Shown: positions 10,046-22,300 of the stretch, piece by piece | Position numbering within the stretch: position 1 is the stretch's first letter | Layout of the letters: each line of letters starts with the position of its first letter | Notes under the pieces: model-generated | Databases searched by the model: none | Seen by the model: the letters and a program-made list of their open reading frames with translations, nothing else | Told to the model about the DNA's origin: nothing | Assembly (NCBI RefSeq): GCF_000208865.1 | Contig: NC_018397.1 | Span: forward strand, 1,178,001 to 1,242,000 | Reading direction: 5' to 3' | Source of the DNA: Neospora caninum Liverpool | Lineage: Eukaryota > Apicomplexa > Conoidasida > Eucoccidiorida > Sarcocystidae | Length of the DNA stretch: 64,000 bases | Program-made: the position numbers and the translations under genes

Positions 10046-13000
10046 AGGCTAGAAGCACTTCAGCCCGAAAATAGACCACAGAAAGGAGGGAAGAAACAGA
10101 GAGAAGGAGACAAAGACGACTCAGAACGCACCGGATGTTTGCGGAGAGACGAGACAAGGGATTTCGACCGGGGGCATCCTCCCCAGGGCTGCTCCTGCAG
10201 ACAGAACACGGTAGATGTCCAAATGTGTGAATCTGCAAAACGTTCACGCATTCATACGGTGTCCAATATGAATGACAATTTAGAGGAAGTCCAGAGGAAG
10301 GAAGCACTTTTCATCGTTAGCTCAAGGCCCACTCGCAGAGGGTGCAGGTGACTTTGCCAGTAGCCGTGGCTCGCGTGCATGTCACCGGCGGTTTCTTCGT
10401 CCCTTCTCTACAGGTTCTTGCCACTCTTTTTCTCTTCCTGCGAATGCGTTTCTCTCCGCGATACCTCTGTAATGCACCGAGACCATGCATCTTTATCTTG
10501 AGTCAATTGGTTCGTGCATCAAGTCACAGCGGCAGCGTTCGGTTTCAGGACTGTCGAGGTCGTCGTTGACCCAGCGACACCGCGAGAGGGAAGCAGAACG
10601 CATCTCTGCAATAGAAATAACCCTGCCCTCTGTGTGCCCAGGCTAACCACCATCTTGTTTTTTCCACAGGGTACCCTTCCAAGGGCAGAACTCTAGAGTG
10701 AACCAATATGGTTAGTCTGGGGAAATTGCAGCGTCGAGGGCATGCTCGAGCGCCGTCAGTGATCGGTTTTCGTGTCCCTCTGCTCTACGCTGGGGTTTCC
10801 TGGAGAGCTTGCGGACTCCTTAAAAAGCCGATAGGAGATCGTGCGGCAAAAAGCCGGAGGGGATACTTCAGGTGAACACGGCTGTTTGTGATTGCCTGAC
10901 AAAGATGATGAAACGTTTGAAGTTGCTTGTCCACAACACAGAGGCCTTGGCGTTGCAGGATGCCGTGATTCTGAGACTGGCAACGGAAATCGAGGAGCAG
11001 TAAGTTACTGGTCAGTCTCTGTTATGATCGAGAAAAGGCACTTTGAAAGTTGCCACACGCAGTATGCTGCACACGCACTCTGGGGGGCGCTCCCTTCGTA
11101 CAGCAGACAACCATCGTCCTGCCTGCATGGTACGCTGGAATCTGTAGCTGCGTAGAGATGTGTGCGCACTCGGTGTTAACGCGTGAAGGAAACCTCTATC
11201 CATTTGTACAAAGCCCGGTTCTGATACAGACACCACAGATGAGGCAAGCACATGACAAAGACAGTTCCGGCACCAGACGTGCACGATTTCTTGGCATGCA
11301 GCGGCTTGGCGCCTCAAAGTCTTCTTTGGAGGCATCAACGAAACACGACGGTCTGTTTGCCACTGCATGCAATGGGTTCTTGCCATCCACTGATGTACGG
11401 CTTTATCCAGAGCTCTCTGTTGTAGCAAGGGAAGGCCTCGACTTTGTGCAGATGGAACAAAGAAACAAGATCAGACAACACGGATATCCCCTGAGAGAGA
11501 AACTGGAGAAACGAGTCAGTTTTTCAGGGGAACAATCATACACTTGACTTTGTGTTTTCAGGAAAACCGAAGTGTTCTCTCTCTTCTAGAAAAGGGGAGA
11601 CTCAGCAAAGTTGCAACTGCCTACGATGCTGTTTGCCACTGGCCGGTTCAAGGCTTCACAAACGGTTGATATCAGTGACGCTGCGTAGTGTTGTATTAGA
11701 CTAGTCCAGCTTCCGGGGCATGCAGGAAAAACGGGATCTACAGGCGTGTTCGTAAACATTTTACCGTGGGAGCGTGTGCCCGTGCCGGCGCGTTTGTATC
11801 GTCCCGATAATTTTTCCCGGCAGTTACTACATCTAAGCGACAGAGTACATCCAAAAAAACCACGTGTTTTCCAGAAAAAGCTGCGTAACGCTCCTCACGA
11901 AAAATGCATCGTTCCTTTCTGCTTCCGAGAGACGTCTCGTCGTTCGACGCAGATAAGAGGCAACGCAGTCGAACTTCAGTTGGAGACTCACTGAAGTCTG
12001 TTCTCTCCCTCTCCGAGGGCTCGGAATGGGTACGACGCGGCAGCAAGGTCAACACAGGCTGTTCAAAAATATTTTTTACATGTCATCGTATCCACAAAGC
12101 TTCGGAACACGTCAACTTTTCTGTTGCCTGCACAGACCACTCGCTCCCGTTACCAACCAGCGACTGCCAGAGCAGTCCTGGTCACATTTCCCCCTACGTA
12201 TTTTGCTGCGTCGCTTACGAGAGTACGCAAGTTTTTTTGCCGAACTGGTGTTCTACACCTCCGGCGCCGACACCACGAAAAGAGAGGAAGCGAGTCTATT
12301 GAGAACTCCGTTACGGCATGCACGCCAGATTTTCGTGAGCGCTCACGAACAATACGGCCCGAAACACGATGCGACTTTGTCCGTGTTAAGACCCGTGTTC
12401 CACTTCACTCTCGGATGGGAAATGGCACAAAACAACTTTCTCGCGTACTGCAACCTGTTTCGCACTTCATCACGGAAACAGAGGAACACTACCTGTCTTG
12501 GATCCCGCCGCGTTTCAACGCTCCGCATTGTTTGATGCTCGGCAGGCAGGCGCTCCGCATACGATCACGGTCCTTGATTCTCCCGTCTCTGCCTTGTACT
12601 CGTAGAAGCGGACCGCCCACAATGAATTCTCTCCAGTCTTCAAATGCCGCAAGGTATGCAGCGTGGATGGCCGTGAAGAATGTTGACCGCTGTCTCCGCC
12701 ACACAACCTTTCTCCCGCATCCGGCCGACGAGAAACCGTAGTCAGTTTCAGGTCGGCCCAAAAGTTCTGTACACAGACCTCCCTACACAAATCCGAAGTC
12801 GTTATGGCTGAGAGTTAGGTTCTTTCCTCTTTGAGAGCTTTTAAGAAACCATCAAAGAGCTTTCGCCGTTCCGTTTTACAACACGGAAACCACGATGCGT
12901 CCTTTCACACCTGTTCCAGGTCGACCTCACAGAGCCGCCTCCTCCCCAGGTAACACTCAGTTGCCCCTGTCGACACTGTTCGGAGGAACGCGTTTCCGTT

Positions 13001-13350
13001 GCTTCCCCTGGCAGCTTTTGAAACTCCCTTCCCTCCTTGTTTCCAGGGGAAACGGCCATACGGGCTCCAAGGTTCTGATTCAACATCTCCCAATCCATTC
13101 CACTGAATACTGGACACTTTGGGGCTTCGAAGCTTTTCGCCAGAAGGCGTCTAGCATTCCTGTGCATCACATAGCCCATGCTTTTACAGCAACCACCCAT
13201 TTCAGCGGACGATTGTGGCTATGCAGACCCCGCTGCCACGGTCTCAGCTTTCGGCAGTTCTCGTGTCCAGTACAGCCCAACGCGATAAGGGATCTAACTA
13301 CAAGCGTGTTTCACGCTTCCTTCGCTTTTTTTCTTCGTGACACGAAGGAA
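10046..13350. other. No gene recognised
   Basis: About 3.3 kb downstream of the phosphodiesterase stop. Several open frames exceed 100 codons on the plus strand (11050-11547, 12026-12535, 12124-12741), but none has a family motif, consistent splice sites or biased third positions, and they overlap each other in different frames. The right part (roughly 12.5-13.35 kb) is the likely 3' UTR of the phosphodiesterase. Nothing else supportable was seen. Confidence 0.4.
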
Positions 13351-16300
13351 CTATCCGACACTTTCCTGCCGATCCTCGAGAGGCTGACAGCATTCCACGA
13401 TGAGCTGGCGTCTCTGTGCTTCCGTCAGAGAAGGCATAACTCCGAAGACACCGTAATCGGTTATAGCTCTCTCAAGAATGACAACTTTTTTCTCGGTGTC
13501 GACTGCCTTCCATTGGCGCACGTTCTCCGCAAAGTTGGACAGCAACTCGACGCTGCAAGGGGCCCAGCCACAAGAACAAAGACATCGGATGGAGGAAAAG
13601 AATAGAAAACTGCGCCACACATAGAGAGGTAACGAGATGCACACAAACGACGCTTATAGCAGAGGAAGGACAAGACGCGATTAAAGGAAAAGAAAGACAC
13701 CAGGGGAAAACGGTGCCGGAACGCGAAACAGAAAAGAATGAACACAAGAACACCAGATGACTGAAGAAGCCCAATGGAGACACGAAGAGAAAGTGACGAA
13801 AGCTCGACAAGAACACGCGGCACAACGGATGAGGACAGAGGCGGAACCTCACTGTAGCAAAAACTGCCCACGCGATGGCATCACCGTCGAGAGAAACTGC
13901 GTGCGATGCGACAGGGCTTCAACCACGGGCCAAGAAAGGAAGAGTAAGAGAAGTTGTGAAATCCCCACTGCTCGACATCCCAGTTGGGGGCGAAGCCTAC
14001 GACTCCAACCTATTCAGCTATCTACGCTTGCTTCTGTCTGCCTCTCTATATCCATCTTTAGGACATCCGTTTTGCTATCTGAGCCGCTATGTACACACCT
14101 ACGCATATGCCTCGCGTATCACGCGTTCTCGCTCTCTCTGTCTCCTTTCTCTCTTCGCACCTCCAGGTTCCACCTAGCTAGCAGTCAGTCTTTCTCTCGG
14201 TCTGCCGTATACTATTTTCGCCCCACTGTGCTCTACCCCCAGTTGGGGCTACACCGGAGAAGGGGAGAGGAGAGAAGGGAAGAGGCAACGTACCTGATTA
14301 TCGGACACGTCCCCAGAGGAAGGACCAAGGCTTCGATAGCTTCCAGCTCTCGGAGTAGAGGCTCGACAACGAAGTTGAGGAAAGCAACTTGTCCCTTTCC
14401 CATCTCGCAGTGTTTCTCTCTGTCGCATAGTGGTGACACTGGAAGCCCGAGACGAACTTCGGCGTCTCCCTGAAGATACAGAACAGTGCCGAAAAGTGCC
14501 ACATGCGGTGAGGTGAATCCTCGGCACACGCATGACAAAACGGAGCAGCCGGTCTACGCATGCGCTCTCGAGTTCTCTCGACTGCTGAGGGAAAAAGAGC
14601 GCGGAACATACGCGAGCGCGAGACCACCACGACGGAAGAAAGACAAAACAGCCCCCAGACGCAGTCGGCGTGGAAACACACGACCGAAACGATTTATCAC
14701 CGTGCAAAAATATCTGCCTCGCCTTGAGTGCTTCTCTCTCTTGGCATATACATCTATGTATATATATTTGCATGACATCAGTCGAAGCGCGGCACGTTTG
14801 CGCTTCTGTGTGAGTTCCGCGACAGCTGCTCGTACCCTCCTTTTCTCTCCAGTTGTTCCTCTCGCGCTGCCGATCCCCCCCTCCGAGTGCTTCCCGGTCC
14901 CTTGTCCCCCTTTCCGCTCTTTCTTCAAAGTCGCGCACCTGTGCGTAGAATTCCGCGGTGACCTTGCAGCTCCAGAAGAAGTGCGTGTCCCAGGCGACCG
15001 ACGAGTGGCTGATGTCCGCCATTTTGAAGATCATTTTCCTGACGAGCCAGTCGTCTTCCTCCTTCTTCAAGAAGTTGAATTCGGGGCTATTTCGTCGCAG
15101 CTGGAAAGCAGGAAAAACCGCGCAAAAACGAAAACGCCTTTTCGATGAACCGCCTCACGTGCCGAGTCCTTCCCGCAGTGCCTGCCACGGCTCTCTTTCC
15201 TCTCGCAAGGAGGACGGCTTTCCCCCTGCTCTTTTGCGCGTAGAGAACGCGTCTCTCTGTGGAGCGCACAAAACGCGAAACGAGGACACACAAACACTCC
15301 TTCCGCGACGTCTGCCAGGTTGCGAAACTTCAACCGCGTCTGCTTCGATTAAAACAACCTCGGCGAGAGTCTCTCTGCCCCACTTGGGTGGAGAACCAAA
15401 GGCCGAGACGAACACCAATGCGAGGCGAACTGGAGCAGGACTCTGCAGAGACGTCTTCGAGCGTCAAGAGCAGCCACGAATCTCTTTCGCTTTTTGTCTT
15501 TCCCAGAAACACCTTTTCGAGGAGCGAGGCTTACACACCTCGGGAGGCTGAAGTTCGTGAATCGCGAAAAAACCCGCGTCACCCCGAGGCTGTCACCGGA
15601 GCACTGCCAGGGCCCTCCCCAGACGAGCTTTCATGAACCGGGGCACGAAAAAGATCGAGAAAGCTCGCGCTGGTTCGCGCCTTGAATCGCGGCTTCTTTC
15701 AGCACGGTCTAAGTTCGATTTCCAACAACAAAGCATCCGGGCTGTTTCCTATCGCAAGATCTTACTCGAAAGCGCGAAATCGTCTCAAAGTGCTGCTTGA
15801 TGTCCGTGGCGAGAATGAGGGTGATGATGTTTTGGCGCGCGACACGGAACATCTGAGCGGACAAGGAAACAGCGGAAATGGAAGAGAAATGACGCTTGCA
15901 TGACGAGCGCAATGCGGCAGGGACACCAGCCGCGAACGCAAGCTAGAGGACGCATCGGCCTTGAAACACGTGGCGGGACGAGAGCGTTGAGTCTTGAAAG
16001 AAAGATCTTTGATACATTCACTTCTGCCATAGAAACGCGACGAAACCACCTTGATGCTTCTTCCTTTGGCCTGTGGCGACGGGGCGGCAACACTTCTCAG
16101 TTCGTTCATCCGCCAAGGTTGTAGGGTTTAGGGTCCGAAGAAATACGCAAGGCTCCTCCCTATTGATTCCTTTCTCCTTCAACAGTCTACGCGCTCCCCC
16201 ACTAAAGCGAAAAAATCCGGGCGAGGACATCCCGTGAACCTAACCTACAGATATGCACATATACAAATATGGAGGTGCACAAAACGAGGGTTCAACTACA

Positions 16301-19300
16301 GCTTTGCAGACATGCGCTCCGCAGACGGACGTTGACGTTCTCTCGATTTGTTTGCCGATTTCTCCAACAATGCACAGCCTCAGAGCCGCCTTCCAGCGCT
16401 TTCTTCACGTGTTTTGCGAGGCGACTCAAGAGGACCACACCACCTGGTTCCCTCCGTCTCGGTCGTTCGAAAACATGAGGCGAGGAAAAGCGCGGCAGCG
16501 CAAAGGGCGTTTGCGTTCACGTTTGATTTTCGCGAGTTTCCTCCCGCTCACGAAGGCGCACCTCTTGAGGGAGTTTCGCGAAGACGTTCGAGCAAGGACT
16601 GCAGAGAGAGGAGCCAAGAAAGAGGCGAAGCCGGTCGGCAAGCGAGACGGGAGAGAGCAAAACAGACAGCAGGGGTGACAGCACAGAAAAATGATGGTGC
16701 CTAGGACACGGAGAGAACTCGAGAGGGGACAGCACCATTTGTCGGTCGGCTGCCAAAGGAGCGGAAAACCGCCCCCCTTGCCGTGTGGGAATACACCGGC
16801 GATTCTCAAAGGAGAAAACGGGATGCCCCTGTTCACGACCCAAGTCTGAAGCTTGGCAGAGACCCAAAGCCGGAAAACGAAGTCACACACTTGACATGCT
16901 TTCTGATCTACCTTCGTGTGCATCTGCCACAGTGTCTGTACGGCTGCCCAGGAGGAGGCGTCCGCGCATGTGTCTCCTGTGCCCACGGAGACACAGAGAG
17001 GAAGGCGTGGAAGGCTGTGCGGAAACGACACTTCCCCTTTTCCCGCTGCTTCTTACATGTCGCTGAAGATTCTGAAGAGGAGAGCACTGTGGAAGTTTTC
17101 GAGAATCGATACATCGTTGTACATGATCGAAAGGGGATGAAGAAGATTTTGAAGGAACAAATTCGTCCGCGCCGGATGTCCCAAATCATGTGCAGCAGCG
17201 GCGATCAGCGTGCAGAGGTTCGCGAAGGCGGAGCTGAGAAAGACGACCCAGGATAATTGATACTGATTCTTGGTATAACATTTCACAGAATGAAAAGGAT
17301 GAACTATGGTATTTATATACGTTTATTATCAAAACGATCTGAATGTTGTGACATCTTTAAGAAAACGCTCGAGGGCAAGAACTTCGTCGACGTGTCCTCA
17401 CTTACACGCGCCAATACCTTTCTGTGACGAGAACTATGCACAACTCTTTTGGGGCGCTGGGGTCCAAAGGTACAAAAACAGATGCATGCAAAACGCACGG
17501 GCGTTCGCGTGCATGCAGCCCGGCCCACTTGTCACATCCCTATTTCAACCCTCTGGAATTACTGGGGGTTTCCACGGAGCCACTCGCCGACACAGACGCA
17601 CGCCCCAGCTGACGAAATCGCCGAAAATGACAAGCTGCGGCGCGCAGGCTCCTTGCAGTGAAAGAGCACAAAGCGCCGTCTTCGCTCCGCACGATCGGTG
17701 TTCGGCCGCGTTTGACGCAGCTTGGACACCAGACGCGGGCTATTCAAGGACACTGCTTTTCCGTGGCGAGGAAAAGGTTCCCTTTCTCTTTCACGACTTT
17801 CACGCAGACACAGAGAAAACCAAGAACAGCGCTTTCATCTAACGGTCGTGCATCTTCCTTGTACCCATTAGAGTGCGGGTTCGTCCCCTACTCAAGACCT
17901 GACTGGACACACTTCGCGTAGTGCTTTTTCACTCACCGTTGCGGAATGAGGCACCGAATCAGGCAGGCCGCAGCGTGTGTAACTTCCGCTGCATGCACTT
18001 GGTTGTGATACGGATTGTTCAAATACCGCGCCTGCAGTACACACAGCACATATTCCTTCCACAAAGAAACGCTCTCGGCAGGCCCCAGCTCGTTGTGGGC
18101 ACACTGCCCCTATTCGAATACAAAGACACGCCCCCTACATAAAAACATACAGATGCATACATCTGTAGATAGACAGTTACTGCGTTTTACACGGTCGAGC
18201 CGAGAGGGACGTGCCGAACTGAATGCACATACACACGCACACGAGCGACAAGAGATATCGCGGCGCGGTCGAGTTCTGCCAGCTTACTTGCAGATTCTGG
18301 AGGAGGACGATGGCCTCTTGATCCGTGCAGCAGTGCAGAGCGTCGATTTCTGGGAGAAAGAGAACGAGGCCGACTTCGACGAGGGGGTTGGGCGTCATCG
18401 CGGCGAAGCTGAGCATGTCGAAGTCCCAGACCTGGCCTATCGCCGTGTGCGCGTCTGAGCTCGGGAGGAAAGCGCTCCTGGAGAAGGGTGAACCGCCGAT
18501 GCAGGCCTGAAGTACACCAGAAAACTGGAACGCGACACGCACGTTCACTCGCCGAAACGCTCCAAAGAAAAGCTCAGGAGGTAAGGCAAGGTAAGGCAAC
18601 GGATTCCGATTCCGAGGCGCATAGGTTCGAATTCAACAAAAGAGCGGACGGCAGCTCCCTGCGCGACAGAGGGGACATGCTGAGGCAAACCGAACCACGA
18701 ACGCGCGCGTCAGGCCCTCGCCGAGTGCCCGCGTGCGGGAAAGCACAACTCTGGACGCCAAACAGAAAAAACATCTTTCGCCGCGTGGCGTTTTCAACGC
18801 GAAAAAGCGCCTGTGGTGAACCCTGGAACTCACGCATTCGAAGCCTGTTGGATGTCACGCGATTCCGCGCACCCGCCCCGCGCCCAACTTGCCTTTTGCC
18901 CTCCCGCCTGGCCCCCACTCGTTCTCGCCCCGTTCTCCTGCGAGTTCGTCTGGGACGAATCTCCTCAGTGCTGCGCACACGCTATATAGTGTAACGGGAC
19001 ATTAGACCGAACCTGCGATGGATAAATATATCTTGGATGATTGTATATTCGCGACCAAATGTCAACCACACATGCGACTTACGTCCGTGAGTGGGTCGCG
19101 CTTCAGGCCCAGAAGGTCCGGTTCCTCGAAGGCGGGGTCTGCCCCGAGCTGGAGATCTTGCGGCTCCACGGCGTGTTCGCCGAGCGACGAGTTGCTCGCC
19201 GACCCGCGTCGCTGTACGTCATCGCAGGCTCGACCGTCCAGTGTCCTTTCGCCCTGGTGTCCCTCACCTGCGTCGCCTTCGCGTTTCCCCAGGCACCCGA

Positions 19301-22300
19301 GTCCAGAGCTAACAGCCGACGGCGAGCCTCTGGAGCGAGCCGGCGTCTCAGACTCTCCCGGGCGCAGACTGCATGCCTTGAGCGCTCTAGCCTCTGACCC
19401 GCGGCGCTTGCTCGCTCCGAGCTCCTTGCTGCCTTTTCCTCGCAGGCGGGCGAAGAATTTCGTTTTCCCGTGGGATTTCACGCTCCTCTTGAGCCCCCAC
19501 CGCGAGGCTCGCCCCGGAGCGTACCAGTGGGAAGAATTCGCTGCACTCTGGAAGGGCGGAGCGTCGCTGCCCACGGGCGACGCCACAAAAGAGCGGGAGT
19601 CAAACTCCGCAGAGTCGCTGACTCGCGTGTCCATGGGACTCGGCACGAACAGCTGGCCGGAAGCCGCGTCGCGGACGGTGCACTGCCGCGCCGCGACAGA
19701 AGAGGGCGAACAGGAAGCAGACGAAGGCGCGAGATGGGCCGAGCGCTGTCGGCTCCTGCGGAAACACTTGAGACCGAGAGGCGAAGACTCGATTTTTCGT
19801 CGTCTCCCTGACACGCCAGACACGGGTGAAGGCTGTCCCTTCGTTCTCCGCTTCTCTCCTAGGTCCGGTTCCGCATCGCTGACGGAAAGCGACGGCTCCT
19901 CGGGGTCCGAGTCGCGGGACACACGAGAAAGCACAGAGAAGCAATCTGGAGACACCGCACCTTGGCCTTCTCCTGGTCGATGCGTCGCTGCTTCTCCCAG
20001 CCCGACCCCAGCCGCGTGATGAGAAACGCACGGTCTCGGCGCCTCGCCGTCGGCTTTCGCGTGGCACACGCATGCACAGCACGCGCGGCCCTCGTTCGCG
20101 CCGCCTCTGTGTGGCACTGCCCCGTCGCCCCTAAAGCAGTCGCGGAGCGAGGCATCTCGGGCGCCTTCTTTGCCTACTCTCTGGAATCTCTCCGACAACG
20201 CGGGCTCCACATGCACCGCTTCTCGCGGAGGCTCCCCGGCTCGGCGGTCTGGGGCGGAGACGCTGACTTTGTCTGGCCCCGCAGAGACAACCACAGCAAG
20301 AGAGGCGACCACGTGCTTTCCCGTGGCCTCGGTTCGCGTGAGCCTTCCCGCAGGTTGTTCTGTGGAACTCGCCCCGTGCTTCGCACCTGTCTCGTCTCTT
20401 CTCTTCAACTCCTCGACGCCCGCCTCCTCTTCTCGCGACGCCTCTGCAATTGACGGGGCGTGGCCGCACCGCAGAGAGCTCGAAGACGCAGGACCGCGCA
20501 GCCCTACACACCCGCGCAGTCCCTGCAGCTGCCGCTCGCAGGCTCGTTTCCCCACCCGGTCGCTCGTGTGTCTGTGGTACTGCAGCCGAAGCGTCGGAGA
20601 CAGGAGTGAAGAGCTCGGATGATGCACAGGATCTGTGTTCTGCCGCAGCGGCGGCTCGTGAATCGAGGCCAAGCCCGGGAGGACGCCAAAGGCCGAAGGA
20701 AGCGAAGGCACGAAACGCTTGACATTCTTCGACTGATAAAAGCGAGAGGACGGCCCTTCCAAAGAAGTCAAAGAGGAAAACGGAACCGGCTGAGAACTCG
20801 AATCCACCGATGCGCAGCCGATAGTCCATGTCAGCGTCGGCTGACGGCTCAAATTCGTCCCGTACAACTCAAGGAGCTCTTGGCCTGTCGCCTGAGAGAC
20901 CGCATGCACCGAGAAGCACAGCGCAAAAAAGATGGGGAGGCCTCGTCAAGAAAGCAAAACGCCCTTCCACCGACCTCGTAGACGCACCGCAAACGCCCCG
21001 AGCAGCGCGCCATCGGACGTCCCAATTTGAGGCGTCACTCGCTTCTATGTTCTACCAGATACAAACAGTGGCAAGAAAGCTGTGTGCCTCCACTCACATA
21101 CCACAGCCTACGAAAAAATGTGCGTCGGCTTATACTCGTATTTGCACAAGTGGAGTCATCGTGTGTGAAGGATCTGCACAGACGCCCACTCTGAGGATGC
21201 CAGCAGTCCCAATCTTCGACAGCGGATCCCCTGTGCGCCTCTGTGGCCATCCGCAGTTTCCTCTGGCCGAGGACTCTTCCTGCGTGTCTCTTTTGTGCCT
21301 CGCCTGTCGGTTTCCCGCTTTGCTTTGGGTCCTACCGACTCGAGCATGAAGGGTGTATGCCGGACCGAGTACAGATCGTCTGTGCCTTGCAAGACTTCCT
21401 GCAGTCTGCGAACAAGGCAAGAACCGAGAGGGGGTGAGGGGTGCCGTGAAACTCGCGGAACCCGGCACAGGGGGTGAGTAATGTCCAAAAGTGTGCACGA
21501 AGACAACGCCTCGTTTCCCCGCCAAAGACCTTGTGGACGAAAACACTCGGGACAGCGGCGAGACGCTGGTTTTCCCATAGTCTCCAGGTCACCGCATCGA
21601 CAAAGGCTCGACGCCGCCTCAATTTCCTCCGGCCCTTGAGCGTTGTGGCCGCTTTCGTGAGCACCTTTGGGCAGAGAGAAGCCGTTACTGGAGAACTGCA
21701 CAAAACTCTGAGAACCTACTTGGTCAGGAGAAGGGACAGCTCTTGGACGCTGGCTCTGCCTTCTGCGTCACTTGGAGCGGCAAAATCTCGGCCTCCCGTC
21801 ATGCATGTCCCTTCGAGCTGAAGAGGAAAACACACAGATGTGAAGCGCTGTCCCCCGTGAGCACACAACGGCGAAATTGCGCGGCGCGCCACCACGGAGA
21901 TCCTCCCCTTCCACGTGGACCTAACACTCCACAGATTCCTGCTTCAGTCGGATTTGTTCGCCTCGCTCCTACACGCGGAAAAAACGTACCTGCTTGACGA
22001 CCGCTTCCATGCACTTGGCCGTGTGCTGCAACTCCTCGACAGCCGTGCAACCGCCTTGTCTTTGAGACCGCCGCAAACTGTTTTTCAGGTTCTCGATTTC
22101 TTTCCTCGGCGCCTACAAATCCGGGGAGACGCAACTCACGCCCAAACACCGCATGCAAACCAGGCATTCCCACATCCATACATACATATATATATGTATA
22201 TAGCCATGCACGCATAGGCGTATGATCATCCCGTGAACGGCGCTTCCACGTGTTTGCCTAGATAGGCTGAGACAGCGACCGAATGAAGAGAGACAGACGT

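Noticed and set aside
16121..16133. Telomere-like TAGGGTTTAGGG
   Set aside because: Fewer than two full repeats in non-coding sequence; too short to call an interstitial telomeric array.
18600..18640. AGGTTCGAATTC, another T-arm-like motif
   Set aside because: Flanking sequence does not fold into a tRNA; it lies in a PDE intron.
21410..21700. Long open frames between PDE exons at 21336-21405 and 21720-21817
   Set aside because: The two exons join directly (AA + A) in phase, and including the intervening sequence breaks the frame. It is an intron.
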